Of a stretch of DNA of 64,000 nt, positions 1 to 8,902 are shown one piece after another. Source of the DNA: CATOSD01 sp965226695. GTDB lineage: Bacteria; Chloroflexota; Dehalococcoidia; Lucifugimonadales; CATOSD01. Every line of letters begins with the position of its first letter. Within the stretch, counting starts at the first letter, position 1. Position numbers and translations under genes: made by a program. The notes beneath the pieces were generated by a model. It saw only the letters and a list, made by a program, of their open reading frames with translations. It ran no database searches and was not told the DNA's origin. The DNA lies in contig OZ245405.1 in assembly GCA_965226695.1 (NCBI GenBank), positions 2,480,001 to 2,544,000 on the forward strand, given 5' to 3'.

Positions 1-447
1 TACTACCTGCGCGCCATATGGCTGGAGTGCTGCGGTCACCTGAGCCTGTTCTCGGTGGATGGATGGTCAAGCGACGAAATCCCGCCGGGGCTGATGGTTG
101 AACAGGTGTTTTCTCCTGGTTTCGAGTTGACCCACATCTACGATTTCGGCACCAGCAACTACACGCGGATAAAGGCGCTCGACGTCCGAGACGGCAAGCC
201 AACCACGGCCAATCCGGTTGCTCTGATGGCGCGGAACAGTCCAACTGACCGCAGGTGCACAGATTGCGGGCAGCCCGCATCCGAGTGGTGCATGGAGTGC
301 GTCTTCGAACATGATGCGCCCGGAACTCTCTGTGAACTCCACTCGGAGTCACATCCCCATGAAGACTACGGAGACACGCTCCCCATCGTGAATTCGCCGA
401 GGTCGAGCACGTGTGGCTACGACGGACCGGCGGAGCCGCCGTACTAG
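1..447 (+). CDS. pRiA4b ORF-3-like protein, 5' end cut off
   Basis: The frame is open from base 1 to a TAG at 445-447, so the N-terminus lies outside the window and 148 residues are visible. Near the cut is LRAIWLECCGHLS, followed by HIYDFGTSNYTRI; the YDFG phrase is the mark of the plasmid pRiA4b ORF-3-like family, whose biochemical role is not established. The C-terminal part has a Cys-rich knuckle (CTDCGQ, WCMEC, then CELHSE) that could bind zinc. It converges on the deacetylase gene that ends at 479. Family assignment is from memory of the motif, so it is moderate. Confidence 0.6.
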   Translation, partial: YYLRAIWLECCGHLSLFSVDGWSSDEIPPGLMVEQVFSPGFELTHIYDFGTSNYTRIKALDVRDGKPTTANPVALMARNSPTDRRCTDCGQPASEWCMECVFEHDAPGTLCELHSESHPHEDYGDTLPIVNSPRSSTCGYDGPAEPPY

Positions 448-478
448 CCAACGCCGGCCTCTTCCCAGTGGGCGAACC

Positions 479-1213
479 CTACCGCCTGAACGAGATCCTC
501 TTGTACGACTCCGCGTACTGCATCCCCTTGCCCTTGGCGCGCTCTCGCCGCCATTGGCGCAGGCGCTCGCCCATGCGCTCCACGGTGCCATCGCGGATTT
601 CACCTATCTGGGACTGGTGGGCGACGATGGCCTCGATGGACGTGTCCATGTGGTTGGTCACGTCGATCCACAGGTCCGGCTCCGGGTGGCCGTTGATCCA
701 CACCTCGCCCACCTTGTGAGGCTCGAAGCCCGCCTCCAGCAGCTCGGGGAACGTCAGATGGTCGCGCGCGGTGGGGAAGATCGCCGCCAGCGTCGCCTCT
801 CCGGCGGCCATGTGGTCGGGATGCCCAACGCCCCAGTAGCCGTCCAGCGTTCGCAGGGGATACTGGCATATGACCACGTCCGGCTTGTGGCGACGGATCT
901 CTCGGGCGATGTCGCGCCGCAGCTCCAGCGTGGGCAGCAACATGCTGTCCTCGTATCCCAGGAAAACCACGTCCTTCAGGCCAAGCACCTTTCCCGCGTT
1001 GATCTGCTCCTGCTGCCTCACACGCGCGAGCTCCGCGGGGTCGAATTCGCGGTCGCTTGTGCCCTTGCTGCCGTCGGTGCAGAGCACGTAGACCATCTCC
1101 CAGCCCTCGGCGCACAGCTTGGCCACGGTGCCCGAGCAGCCAAACTCCGCGTCGTCGGCGTGGGCGACCACCACCATGCCGCGAGTGTAATCGTTATCGT
1201 TGTTCCGGTTCAT
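479..1213 (-). CDS. PIG-L/LmbE family deacetylase
   Basis: A 244-residue protein of the PIG-L (LmbE) family, zinc-dependent enzymes that remove acetyl groups from N-acetylglucosamine-type sugars or thiol cofactors. The N-terminal metal motif reads AHADDAEFGCSGT (usually AHPDD, so Pro is Ala here), and a second ligand motif HPDH follows near residue 130. Length is normal for the family. The ATG at 1213 has a GGGAGG ribosome site about 6 nt upstream. It lies 130 nt downstream of nuoN on the same strand, so it may be read from the end of the nuo transcript, but it has no functional link to complex I. The substrate cannot be read from sequence. Confidence 0.85.
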   Translation of the reverse strand: MNRNNDNDYTRGMVVVAHADDAEFGCSGTVAKLCAEGWEMVYVLCTDGSKGTSDREFDPAELARVRQQEQINAGKVLGLKDVVFLGYEDSMLLPTLELRRDIAREIRRHKPDVVICQYPLRTLDGYWGVGHPDHMAAGEATLAAIFPTARDHLTFPELLEAGFEPHKVGEVWINGHPEPDLWIDVTNHMDTSIEAIVAHQSQIGEIRDGTVERMGERLRQWRRERAKGKGMQYAESYKRISFRR

Positions 1214-1343
1214 CTAACCTCCCTAGTCAGGACTGGCGAATCCTCCCACGTGCGGGCCGCTAATGTGAATCACGCGGCACGCCGTGAAACGCCCTGATTT
1301 TATTGTGGTAATTCCTATCTGGTTTGAGTCGGCTTCCCGCCGC

Positions 1344-2861
1344 CTACTCCATCCCCGTCGCCTGCGCCACCTGCGCGAAGACATCCTGGGCCAGCAGGGC
1401 GTCGCTGGCGTGCTGTATAGCCTCCATCACTGGAGCGGGGTAGATTCCAACGACTATCATACCCACGAACAGCGCGCCCAGTAACCACAGCGTCAGCAGT
1501 GGCACGCGGATGGGCGACGGGTCATCCGCGCGCTCGATGTACATCTGACGCACTATGGACAGGTAGTAATAAAGTGATATGACGCTGGCGAAGATGGCGA
1601 GTCCCGCCAGCCAGAGCAGCCCCTGCGCGGCCGCCGCGTTGAAAAGGTAAAACTTGCTGGCGAATCCGGCGAATATCGGCAGCCCGGCGAGCGAGAACAG
1701 CGCCACCGCGAGCACCATTGCCACGGCAGGCGAGCGCCTGGACAGGCCGGCGAGGCTGGCTATCTCCTCGCTTCGAGTCACGTTGTACACCGCGCTTATC
1801 GACAGGAAGGCGGCCATGTTGGTGATGGCGTAGGCCACCAAGTGCAGCATGATCCCGTTGGACGCCAGGTGCGACAACGACGTAGACACGCGCCCGTCGC
1901 TGTCCACCGACGCGAGCGCCGCTATTCCCATGAGCAGGTAGCCCACGTGCCCGATGCTGGAGTAGGCCAGCAGTCGCTTTATGTTGCTCTGCGCCAGTGC
2001 GACCAGGTTGCCCAGCACCATCGTCAGCGCGGCCATCACGATCACTATCGTCTGCCAGTCCGCCGCCGCCGGCATCAGCGCTTCGACGAACAACCTCAGT
2101 GCCAGGGCAAATGCCGCAGCCTTCGATCCCACCGCGAGGTAGGCCGTTATGGGAATGGGCGCGCCCTCGTAGGCGTCCGGCGCCCACATGTGGAAGGGCA
2201 CGGCGGCCACCTTGAAGCCAAGACCCGCTATTATCAGCGTCAACCCCACCAGCACGCCCGGGCTGAGGTCCGGCGACGCCGCCAGCGCCTCGCTGATCCC
2301 CTCGAAGCTGGTCGTTCCCAACAGGCCGTACACCTGGCTTATGCCGTACAGCAGCAGCGCGGACGACAACGCACCCAGCAGTATGTACTTGGTGCCCGCC
2401 TCGTTGGACTTGGGATTGTAGCGGTCGTAGGAGACCAGCACGTACAGCGAGAAGCTGAGAAGCTCCAGCGCGATGTATGCCGTCAACAGCTCGCCCGACA
2501 TCGCAAGCAGCATCATGGCGACGACGCTGAACAGCACTATGCCGTAGTACTCGCCCGGGTGGTCGAGGTGACGGCGAACGTACTCGACCGAGGCCAGGAT
2601 CACCACCGCGCCCAGCGCCAGAAAGAAGCCCTTGAAGAAGAGCGAGTAGCCGTCCACGACCAGCAGGCCGTCGTACAGCTCGTCCCTCGTTGACCACAGC
2701 TGCGCGAGCGCCACCGCGAGAATGGCGACGAGTCCTATCGCGGAGACGTAGCCCAGCATGTGCTTGTGCTCGCGGCGCAGCACGAAGTCCAGGCTCAGAA
2801 CGGCAAACGCCAGTCCAGTGACCAGGAACTCGGGCAGCAGCAGCAGAAAGTTGTTACTCAT
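1344..2861 (-). CDS. nuoN: NADH-quinone oxidoreductase subunit N (NuoN)
   Basis: A 505-residue, almost wholly hydrophobic protein of the Mrp-antiporter-like family, one of the three large proton-pumping subunits of the complex I membrane arm. Family motifs include the helix containing VPFHMWAPDAYEGAP and the conserved stretch LLAYSSIGHVGYLLMG. Length is normal for NuoN. It is the last nuo gene of the operon, 18 nt after nuoM, which matches the usual L-M-N order. Confidence 0.96.
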   Translation of the reverse strand: MSNNFLLLLPEFLVTGLAFAVLSLDFVLRREHKHMLGYVSAIGLVAILAVALAQLWSTRDELYDGLLVVDGYSLFFKGFFLALGAVVILASVEYVRRHLDHPGEYYGIVLFSVVAMMLLAMSGELLTAYIALELLSFSLYVLVSYDRYNPKSNEAGTKYILLGALSSALLLYGISQVYGLLGTTSFEGISEALAASPDLSPGVLVGLTLIIAGLGFKVAAVPFHMWAPDAYEGAPIPITAYLAVGSKAAAFALALRLFVEALMPAAADWQTIVIVMAALTMVLGNLVALAQSNIKRLLAYSSIGHVGYLLMGIAALASVDSDGRVSTSLSHLASNGIMLHLVAYAITNMAAFLSISAVYNVTRSEEIASLAGLSRRSPAVAMVLAVALFSLAGLPIFAGFASKFYLFNAAAAQGLLWLAGLAIFASVISLYYYLSIVRQMYIERADDPSPIRVPLLTLWLLGALFVGMIVVGIYPAPVMEAIQHASDALLAQDVFAQVAQATGME

Positions 2862-2879
2862 AGTCGCTCAACGCAACAC

Positions 2880-4400
2880 CTAACCGAACCTACTCAGCAC
2901 GTCAGCGACGCCGCTGTCTATCACTCGTATGAACGGGAAGGGGAACAGCCCCACTAACAGGATGAACCCCGCCAGCACCACAGTCGACACCTTCTCCAGT
3001 CCGCCGGCGTCGGTCTGGTCGCGCCAGCGCTCACCCAGCGGACCGAACAGCACCCGCGAGAGCAGGCGCAGCATGTACACGGCGGTTATGGCCGCGCCTA
3101 TCACGCCGAGCACACCCAGGATCGGGTAGGTCTGGAACAGCCCCAGGAACACGAGCAGCTCGGCCACGAATCCACTCAGCCCGGGTAGCCCCAACGACGT
3201 GAGGCCGGCGATGACGAAGAAGGCCGCCGTGAAGCCCATCCGCTTGGCCAGCCCCTCCAGAGCGGCGATGTCCCTCGTGTGCGTCTTGTCGTAGATCACG
3301 CCCACAAGGGCGAAGAACAGCGCCGTCATCACGCCGTGCGAGAACATCTGGAGCACGGCTCCGTTTACCCCCAGCGGGTGAAGCGTCGCCAGCCCCATCA
3401 ACACGTATCCCATGTGGCTTACGCTAGAGTAGCCGATAACGTACTTCAGGTCTGTCTGGCCCATCGCTGAAATCGCGCCGTAGATGACGTTCACTGTGCC
3501 CAGCGCCACCAGCGCCGGCATCCAGAACTCCGCGCCCTCCGGCAACAGGAACATGCCGATACGGAGTATGCCGAACGCGCCCAGCTTCATCAGCACGCCG
3601 GCGTGAACCATGCTCACGGCCGTAGGCGCGGCCACGTGTCCGTCTGGCGACCAGGTGTGGAACGGCCACAGGCCCGCGAGCACGCCGAATCCGACGGCCA
3701 GGAAGGGGAAGAACATCTTCTGGAAGGTAGGCGAAAACTCGGCATTCTGGAGCTCGATTATGTCGAAAGTGCCGAGCCCGGCCTCCGCGAAGATTGCGAT
3801 GATGGCGATCCAGATGAGCACGCTTCCCGCGACAAGATAGATCGTCAGCTTCATCGCGCTGTATTCCTTGGTGCGCGAGAACGACGGGAAGGTGCTGCTG
3901 CTGCCCCAGACTCCTATGAGCAGGTACATCGGCAGAACCGACAGCTCGTAGAAGAAGAAGAAGAAGAACAAGTCCAGCGTGGCGAACACGCCAAACACGC
4001 CCGCGAGCAGCAGGAAGTAGAGTATGAAGAAGTCTTTGTTGCGCTCCTCCAGCTTGCACGACACGAGCACGCCGGTGAACATGACGATTCCGGTCAGAAG
4101 GACCATCGGCGCGGATATGCCGTCTATGCCGAGAGTCAGCGTTATCCCATCGTCGCCCAGCGGCCACGGGCCGGGAATGCTGAGCCATTGCCAGGTGCGA
4201 GTGAACTGCAGGCCGCCCTCGGCGTGGTCGTAGAATCCGAAGGCGTACAGGCTGAGCACCATGCAGGCAAGGGCGAATGCCGCGGCGGTCCAGCGCACGG
4301 TCTGTGCGCGGTAGCCGGGAATCGCGATGAGTAGCCCTGCCCCTAGCATTGGCAGTGCGATCAGCGCGATCAGCAAGTAGCTTTCGAATGTCTCCAGCAT
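2880..4400 (-). CDS. nuoM: NADH-quinone oxidoreductase subunit M (NuoM)
   Basis: A 506-residue polytopic subunit of the complex I membrane arm, homologous to NuoL and NuoN. The pump-module motif FHTWSPDGHVAAPTAVSM and the helix YVIGYSSVSHMGYVLMG are present, as is the conserved FYELSVLP glutamate helix. That helix is preceded by a run of six phenylalanines encoded by a TTC repeat near 3951-3972. The ATG at 4400 follows the stop of the VOC gene by only 3 nt, so the two are translationally linked. Confidence 0.96.
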   Translation of the reverse strand: MLETFESYLLIALIALPMLGAGLLIAIPGYRAQTVRWTAAAFALACMVLSLYAFGFYDHAEGGLQFTRTWQWLSIPGPWPLGDDGITLTLGIDGISAPMVLLTGIVMFTGVLVSCKLEERNKDFFILYFLLLAGVFGVFATLDLFFFFFFYELSVLPMYLLIGVWGSSSTFPSFSRTKEYSAMKLTIYLVAGSVLIWIAIIAIFAEAGLGTFDIIELQNAEFSPTFQKMFFPFLAVGFGVLAGLWPFHTWSPDGHVAAPTAVSMVHAGVLMKLGAFGILRIGMFLLPEGAEFWMPALVALGTVNVIYGAISAMGQTDLKYVIGYSSVSHMGYVLMGLATLHPLGVNGAVLQMFSHGVMTALFFALVGVIYDKTHTRDIAALEGLAKRMGFTAAFFVIAGLTSLGLPGLSGFVAELLVFLGLFQTYPILGVLGVIGAAITAVYMLRLLSRVLFGPLGERWRDQTDAGGLEKVSTVVLAGFILLVGLFPFPFIRVIDSGVADVLSRFG

Positions 4401-4403
4401 GCC

Positions 4404-4793
4404 TTACGCCTGGTCCTGCCCCTGTGCCGGCAGATTCGTGCCGAACCGCACGCCAAATCCGTTGGGGTCGGCTATGGTGAAGTCGCGCAAGCCGTAGTAC
4501 TGGTCGGCGATGGGCCGAACAACGCGCGCGCCCATCTCCTGGGCAAGCTCCCAGTATCGGTCCACGTCCGGCACCATCACCCGCACGTTGGCTTGAGGCG
4601 AGTCGGGTACGGGGCCGAGCCCGCCCGGCTCGTCTAGGTAGAGGTGGTGGCCTTCCCAGATGAGTTCAACGAAGTCGCCGTCGTCCCGGAGAAGCTCAAA
4701 CCCCAGCCGCTGGTAGAATTCGACCGACTTCTTGATGTCGCGCACGAATATCTCGGTGACCAACTGCTCCGTAGAGTCTATGTAGCTCTCCAT
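4404..4793 (-). CDS. VOC (glyoxalase/bleomycin-resistance fold) protein
   Basis: A 129-residue single-domain protein of the vicinal oxygen chelate superfamily. The N-terminal phrase FVRDIKKSVEFYQRLGFEL and the C-terminal FTIADPNGFGVRFG are typical of the paired beta-alpha-beta-beta-beta modules; the metal ligands and substrate are not predictable with confidence. The ATG at 4793 has AAGGAAGG just upstream. It sits between nuoL and nuoM, within 3 nt of nuoM and 31 nt of nuoL, which is an unusual place: complex I operons do not normally carry a VOC gene. I see no evidence that it acts in respiration. Confidence 0.88.
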   Translation of the reverse strand: MESYIDSTEQLVTEIFVRDIKKSVEFYQRLGFELLRDDGDFVELIWEGHHLYLDEPGGLGPVPDSPQANVRVMVPDVDRYWELAQEMGARVVRPIADQYYGLRDFTIADPNGFGVRFGTNLPAQGQDQA

Positions 4794-4824
4794 AGCCTTC
4801 CTTTCGTCCGAGGCCGAGGCTGCG

Positions 4825-6684
4825 TTATGCCAGCACCAGCCACCACAGCGCCGACAGGCCCAGCACGCCCAGCGCCATGACCAGGCCGTAGTTGTACAAC
4901 CGGCCTGTCTGGATGAGGCGCATCCTCACGGCCGAAAGCATCACCGACCAGGCCGACCCGTCCACGCCGGTGTCGTTGACCACCACTCGGTCGAACAACG
5001 CGATAAAGCGGCTGAACGCCAGCGCTATCCTGTCGATCGCCCACTGGTATGCCTCGTCGACGTAGTACTTGTTCTCCAGCAGACGCAGCAGGCGGCTGTC
5101 CCGCCCCTCGAACGGCGTCACTTTCCCCCGTCCCCAGGTGCGCCAGCCGTAGGCCAGGCCGCCGAGGACCAGCAACGCAGACAACACAGGAAGCCAGATG
5201 GGCGCGTGGTGCACGCCCCCTCCCGTCAGGAAGCCGCCGAATCCTGTGTAGGAGTCACTCCAGCCGTAGGCGATCAGTCCGAGCATCACCGCGAACGGCG
5301 CCAGCACCGCCAGCGGAAGCGTCATCAGCCACGGCGACTCGTGTGCCCCCTCGCCCCGGTTGCGCCCGAAGCAGACTACGAGCGCCAGCCGCGCCATGTA
5401 GACGGCGCTGAGCACCGAGCCGCCCAGAGCGGCGACCAGCAGGACAGGGTGCCTGTGATCGAGCACGGCCAGCATGATCTCGTCCTTGCTGAAAAAGCCG
5501 CTGAGCGGCACAAGTCCGGCGAGAGAGGCCGCCCCTATGACGAATGTAATCGCTGTGATAGGCATGGCGCGAACCAGCCCGCCCATCTCGCGAATGTCGG
5601 TCTTCTCGGTGCCGTGTGTGACACTGCCGGCGCCGAGGAAGAGCAGCGCTTTGGATACGCCGTGGGCAACCAGGTGAAGCATCGCCGCTGCGACGCTCAA
5701 CGCGCCCAGCGACAGCATCATCAGCCCCAGGTGGCTGATGGTGGAGTAGGCCAACACGCGCTTGAGGTCGGTCATCACCAGCGCGAGCGTGCCGGCGAAC
5801 AGGAATGTCACCAGGCCGACCACCCCAACCCCCAGCAACACCAACGGCGCGAGCTCGAACAGTGGCATCAGCCGCGCCACGAGATAGACCCCCGCGGCAA
5901 CCATCGTCGCCGCGTGTATCAGCGCGCTAACCGGCGTAGGTCCTTCCATCGCGTCGGGCAGCCACACGTGGAACGGGAACTGCGCGGACTTTCCCATCGC
6001 GCCAAGGAAGATGAGCGCCATCGACGCCGTGAGCGTTCCTTGCGCTATGCCGCCCTGCTGGGCCACGTGGAATATGGTGGAAATCTCGAACGAGCCCGTG
6101 GCGCGGTACAGCAGGATGATTCCGATGAGCAGCCCGACGTCACCGATGCGGGTTGTGATGAATGCCTTCTTCGCCGCCTCGGCCGCGGAGCGCCGCTCGT
6201 ACCAGAAGCCAATCAGCAGGAACGAGCCCAGGCCTACAAGCTCCCAGGCGACGTAGAGAAACACGAGGTTGTCGGCCAACACCAGCGCCAGCATCGCCGC
6301 GGCGAACAACGCGTGCGCCGCAAAGTACCAACCGAAGCGTGGGTCGCCCTTCATGTACGACACGGAATAGAGCTGGACCAGAAGCGCCACGAAAGTCACC
6401 AGCCCCAGCATGGTCACCGACAGCCGGTCTACCGTAACTCCCCAGGTGATGTTGGTCTCTCCGATGGAAAGCCAATTGATGCTGAAGAAAGCGTCACCGC
6501 TGCTCAGCAAATCGACGAACACGTACCAGAACAGCACGAAGCCCAGTGCGATGGCGGCGATGGAGACGAACGCCCCCTTACCTGGGAGGAATCTGCCGAC
6601 AATGGCGACGATGAAGAATGCGGAAGCGCTGAGGGCCGGAATGACCCACGCCCAGTTGGTGCCTATAGTGTCGGCTAACGGCAT
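4825..6684 (-). CDS. nuoL: NADH-quinone oxidoreductase subunit L (NuoL)
   Basis: A 619-residue polytopic subunit at the far end of the complex I membrane arm. The sequence shows the NuoL phrase VAWELVGLGSFLLIGFWYE, the pump-channel motif FPFHVWLPDAMEGPTPV and the helix VLAYSTISHLGLMMLSLG. The C-terminal 100 residues include the KYYVDEAYQWAIDRIAL segment expected before the lateral helix, and a final hydrophobic helix. Length is typical. It reads from an ATG at 6684 about 80 nt after nuoK. Confidence 0.96.
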   Translation of the reverse strand: MPLADTIGTNWAWVIPALSASAFFIVAIVGRFLPGKGAFVSIAAIALGFVLFWYVFVDLLSSGDAFFSINWLSIGETNITWGVTVDRLSVTMLGLVTFVALLVQLYSVSYMKGDPRFGWYFAAHALFAAAMLALVLADNLVFLYVAWELVGLGSFLLIGFWYERRSAAEAAKKAFITTRIGDVGLLIGIILLYRATGSFEISTIFHVAQQGGIAQGTLTASMALIFLGAMGKSAQFPFHVWLPDAMEGPTPVSALIHAATMVAAGVYLVARLMPLFELAPLVLLGVGVVGLVTFLFAGTLALVMTDLKRVLAYSTISHLGLMMLSLGALSVAAAMLHLVAHGVSKALLFLGAGSVTHGTEKTDIREMGGLVRAMPITAITFVIGAASLAGLVPLSGFFSKDEIMLAVLDHRHPVLLVAALGGSVLSAVYMARLALVVCFGRNRGEGAHESPWLMTLPLAVLAPFAVMLGLIAYGWSDSYTGFGGFLTGGGVHHAPIWLPVLSALLVLGGLAYGWRTWGRGKVTPFEGRDSRLLRLLENKYYVDEAYQWAIDRIALAFSRFIALFDRVVVNDTGVDGSAWSVMLSAVRMRLIQTGRLYNYGLVMALGVLGLSALWWLVLA

Positions 6685-6766
6685 CTGTCTCTACAAGCCG
6701 CTACAGGCTCGCAAGCCGTACATATTGGCGCGCGCGCAGGCTTCCATGCGATGGTCCTGGCACTCA

Positions 6767-7084
6767 CTACCACTTCAGCAGGTCCAGCTCGTCCACGTTC
6801 ACGGAAGAGCGGTTGCGGTACAGCCGCAGGATGATTGCTATGGCGAGGGCCAGCTCGGCCGCGGCGATGGTGATGACGAACACCACTATCACCTGGCCCA
6901 ACGCGCGCTGCGGTTCGGCGAAGTCCATGAAAGCGGAGAAGCCTATCAGATTGACGTTGACGGCGTTCAGCATCAACTCGATGGACATGAGAATGAGCAC
7001 CGCGCTGCGCTTTGCCAATACGCCGTACAGCCCGATGGCGAAAAGCGCCGCACTCAGCACCTGGAAGTGTGCGAGCTCTATCAA
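6767..7084 (-). CDS. nuoK: NADH-quinone oxidoreductase subunit K (NuoK)
   Basis: A 105-residue three-helix subunit of the complex I membrane arm. The start is a TTG at 7084-7082 whose last two bases overlap the nuoJ stop (TTGA), giving an N-terminus IELAHFQVLSAALFAIG that aligns with the family. Both membrane glutamates used in proton transfer are present, in LMSIELMLNAVN and AAAELALAIAII. The longer open frame upstream is nuoJ read out of frame and is not part of this gene. Confidence 0.95.
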   Translation of the reverse strand: MIELAHFQVLSAALFAIGLYGVLAKRSAVLILMSIELMLNAVNVNLIGFSAFMDFAEPQRALGQVIVVFVITIAAAELALAIAIILRLYRNRSSVNVDELDLLKW

Positions 7085-7599
7085 TCGCGCCCTCCGGTGT
7101 TGCGCACCAGGATGACGGCCCCAATCAGTGCGACCAGCAGCACGAGCGAGGCCACCTCGAAGGGCACGGCCCACTGCGCGAACAGCGTGTCCCCGAACAC
7201 CTCGAAACCCACGCCCTGCCGGACGGGTTCGCCGTCCTGGCCGGTGCGGGTCCTGGTGCTGGTTGCCAACACCGAGGCGACCAGCAGGCCTAACACGCCG
7301 AGGGCAACAATCGCCGCTACGGGCCACTGGCGGTTGTCGGTAAGGCGCTCGAAGTCCTGAATGCGCGTCAGCATCAGCGCGAACAGTATGACAATAACGA
7401 TGGCCCCGCCGTAGATGAGCAGCTGTACCAGGGCCAGGAATTCGGCGAACGCCAGCAGAAAAAGGCCGGCGACGCCGATGAGTGAGGCAAGCAGGGCGAA
7501 GGCGGCGTAAACAATGTTGCGGGTGAGAACCACACCCAGCGCGCCGCCCAGCGTCAGCGCCGCGGCGGCGTAGAACAGGATCAGAGAAGGCGTTACCAT
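7081..7599 (-). CDS. nuoJ: NADH-quinone oxidoreductase subunit J (NuoJ)
   Basis: A 172-residue five-helix membrane subunit of complex I. The N-terminal ARNIVYAAFALL-type helix (here TRNIVYAAFALLASL) and the LLIYGGAIVIVILFALML helix, which holds the pi-bulge region, are the family signature. The last helix ends in VILVRNTGGRD, and the TGA overlaps the TTG start of nuoK. An insert of about 20 polar residues (TSTRTRTGQDGEPVRQG) between helices 4 and 5 is common in this family. Confidence 0.95.
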   Translation of the reverse strand: MVTPSLILFYAAAALTLGGALGVVLTRNIVYAAFALLASLIGVAGLFLLAFAEFLALVQLLIYGGAIVIVILFALMLTRIQDFERLTDNRQWPVAAIVALGVLGLLVASVLATSTRTRTGQDGEPVRQGVGFEVFGDTLFAQWAVPFEVASLVLLVALIGAVILVRNTGGRD

Positions 7600-7690
7600 T
7601 CTCGGGCAGGTACTCCGTCTTGTATGCGGCGCTTCGGCTCTGCGCTATCGCGCGCGTGCGTCGACACGGGATTGGCAATATGAGCGCGCC

Positions 7691-8059
7691 TCACGGCGTT
7701 TCGGACTCGGCCTCTTGCGTTTCCTGGCCCTGGCGCTTGGCCGCCGCGCGGGCGCGGGCCGCGGCCAGCCGCTCTTCCTTGCTCATCTCAGCCGCCGGTG
7801 CCGCAGAGCCGGCTTCCTGGCGCTTGGCCGCGGCACGGGCGCGCGCAGCGGCCAGCCGCTCTTCCTTGCTCATCTCAGCCGCCGGTGCCGCAGAGCCGGC
7901 TTCCTGGCCCTGGCGCTTGGCCGCGGCACGGGCGCGCGCAGCAGCGAGCCGCTCTTCCTTGGTCATCGCCGCGGCTGGCGCTACGGCGCCTGCTTCCTGG
8001 CCTTGGCGCTTGGCGGCGGCACGGGCACGCGCTGCGGCTAGCCGGTCCTCTTTACTCAT
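7691..8059 (-). repeat. Four tandem repeat units inside nuoI
   Basis: The units start with a Met codon at 8059, 7966, 7873 and 7786, giving spacings of 93, 93 and 87 nt; the last runs to the stop. Each encodes (M)(S/T)KE(E/D)RLAAARARAAAKRQ plus an Ala/Gly/Pro-rich linker. The third unit lacks the Gly-Gln pair before EAG, which explains the 6-nt shorter spacing. High nucleotide identity suggests recent duplication or continued homogenisation. Confidence 0.9.
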
Positions 8060-8596
8060 AGGCGCGGCAGGGGCGGCTTGTGCGGCGGGCGCGGCGTCGC
8101 TCTTCAACGGCACGCCGCTGTTCTTTTCGGGCTGTGTCGGCTTCCAACCCGTCTTAGTCTGGTACTCCTGGCCCATCTCCAGCAGCTTGGGCAGGTCGGC
8201 ACGGTTGCCGTTTCGTTCGTACTTGCTCAGCTCGTGCTCATGGCTCATCTCGATTGCGTCGAAATTGCACACGTCAACGCATATGCCGCACAGGATGCAT
8301 CGCCCCAGGTTGATCTCGAACTCGCTGATGATCTTGCGCCGTCGGCTGGTGCCCTCCGCGTGCTTCGGGTTGTCCGTCATCTGCGCGCTCATGCACTGCG
8401 TCGGGCAGTTGCGTATGCACACCATGCAGCCGGTGCAGTAAGGCTCCGGGACGTCGCTGTCCCAAAGCAGGGCAGGGAAACCCATGTAGCGGTCCTGCAC
8501 TGCCAGCCGCTTCTGCGGCTCCGGGTACTGGGCCGTCACCGGCTTGCGTCCTGCCGTTTTAAGGGTTACTTTCAGTCCTTCGAGAAAACCTATCAT
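7691..8596 (-). CDS. nuoI: NADH-quinone oxidoreductase subunit I (NuoI) with long repeat tail
   Basis: A 301-residue protein; usual NuoI proteins are about 150-200. Residues 1-150 are the peripheral-arm ferredoxin that holds clusters N6a and N6b: Cys54, 57, 60, 64 (CTGCMVCIRNCP) and Cys100, 103, 106, 110 (CILCGICVDVC). From about residue 160 an Ala-rich linker (DAAPAAQAAPAAP) leads into four near-identical units of 29-31 residues beginning MSKEERLAAARARAAAKRQ. The tail should form charged helices. It lies 92 nt upstream of nuoJ. The core assignment is firm; the role of the tail is unknown. Confidence 0.95.
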   Translation of the reverse strand: MIGFLEGLKVTLKTAGRKPVTAQYPEPQKRLAVQDRYMGFPALLWDSDVPEPYCTGCMVCIRNCPTQCMSAQMTDNPKHAEGTSRRRKIISEFEINLGRCILCGICVDVCNFDAIEMSHEHELSKYERNGNRADLPKLLEMGQEYQTKTGWKPTQPEKNSGVPLKSDAAPAAQAAPAAPMSKEDRLAAARARAAAKRQGQEAGAVAPAAAMTKEERLAAARARAAAKRQGQEAGSAAPAAEMSKEERLAAARARAAAKRQEAGSAAPAAEMSKEERLAAARARAAAKRQGQETQEAESETP

Positions 8597-8615
8597 TGTT
8601 CGTTCCGAAGAATCA

Positions 8616-8819
8616 TTAAGTGGCCAACTGCAGTGCGATACCCACCAAGCCCGTTATCAGACCTGCCCCATATATGGCAACGGCCGCAAGCAGCAACTTG
8701 ATCATGTCGTTAAACCGTTTATTGACCTGTTCCAGGGCGCAGTCGATTCTCGAGGCGCAGCCCTCTATGCCGACGAGACGGGCTTCCACTCTGGCAATCC
8801 TATCCTCTGCGGTCATCAT
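8616..8819 (-). CDS. Small membrane protein with coiled-coil N-terminus, unknown
   Basis: A 67-residue ORF. Residues 3-40 are charged and heptad-like (AEDRIARVEARLVGIE, then LEQVNKRFNDMIKLL), and residues 42-66 form one hydrophobic helix ending in GLVGIALQLAT. This coiled-coil plus single anchor layout resembles small hemolysin/XhlA-like or YtxH-like proteins, but no family is recognised. It lies 19 nt upstream of nuoI inside the operon. AGGAC occurs about 7 nt before the ATG pair. It may be a real accessory gene or a passenger. Confidence 0.55.
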   Translation of the reverse strand: MMTAEDRIARVEARLVGIEGCASRIDCALEQVNKRFNDMIKLLLAAVAIYGAGLITGLVGIALQLAT

Positions 8820-8902
8820 GCGCTTGTCCTAGGCTGATTATAAACGCACGTTGTCAGTCGGACTCTTGGTCTGCGCGCCGCGACCGTTCCCACGCTTCCG
8901 CA

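Noticed and set aside
5206..6678. 490-residue plus-strand frame opposite nuoL
   Set aside because: Its His/Gln/Arg-rich translation is the antisense of conserved membrane helices of NuoL.
7691..8059. CRISPR-like array from regular repeats
   Set aside because: The repeats are coding, in frame within nuoI, and the intervals are repeats themselves rather than unique spacers.
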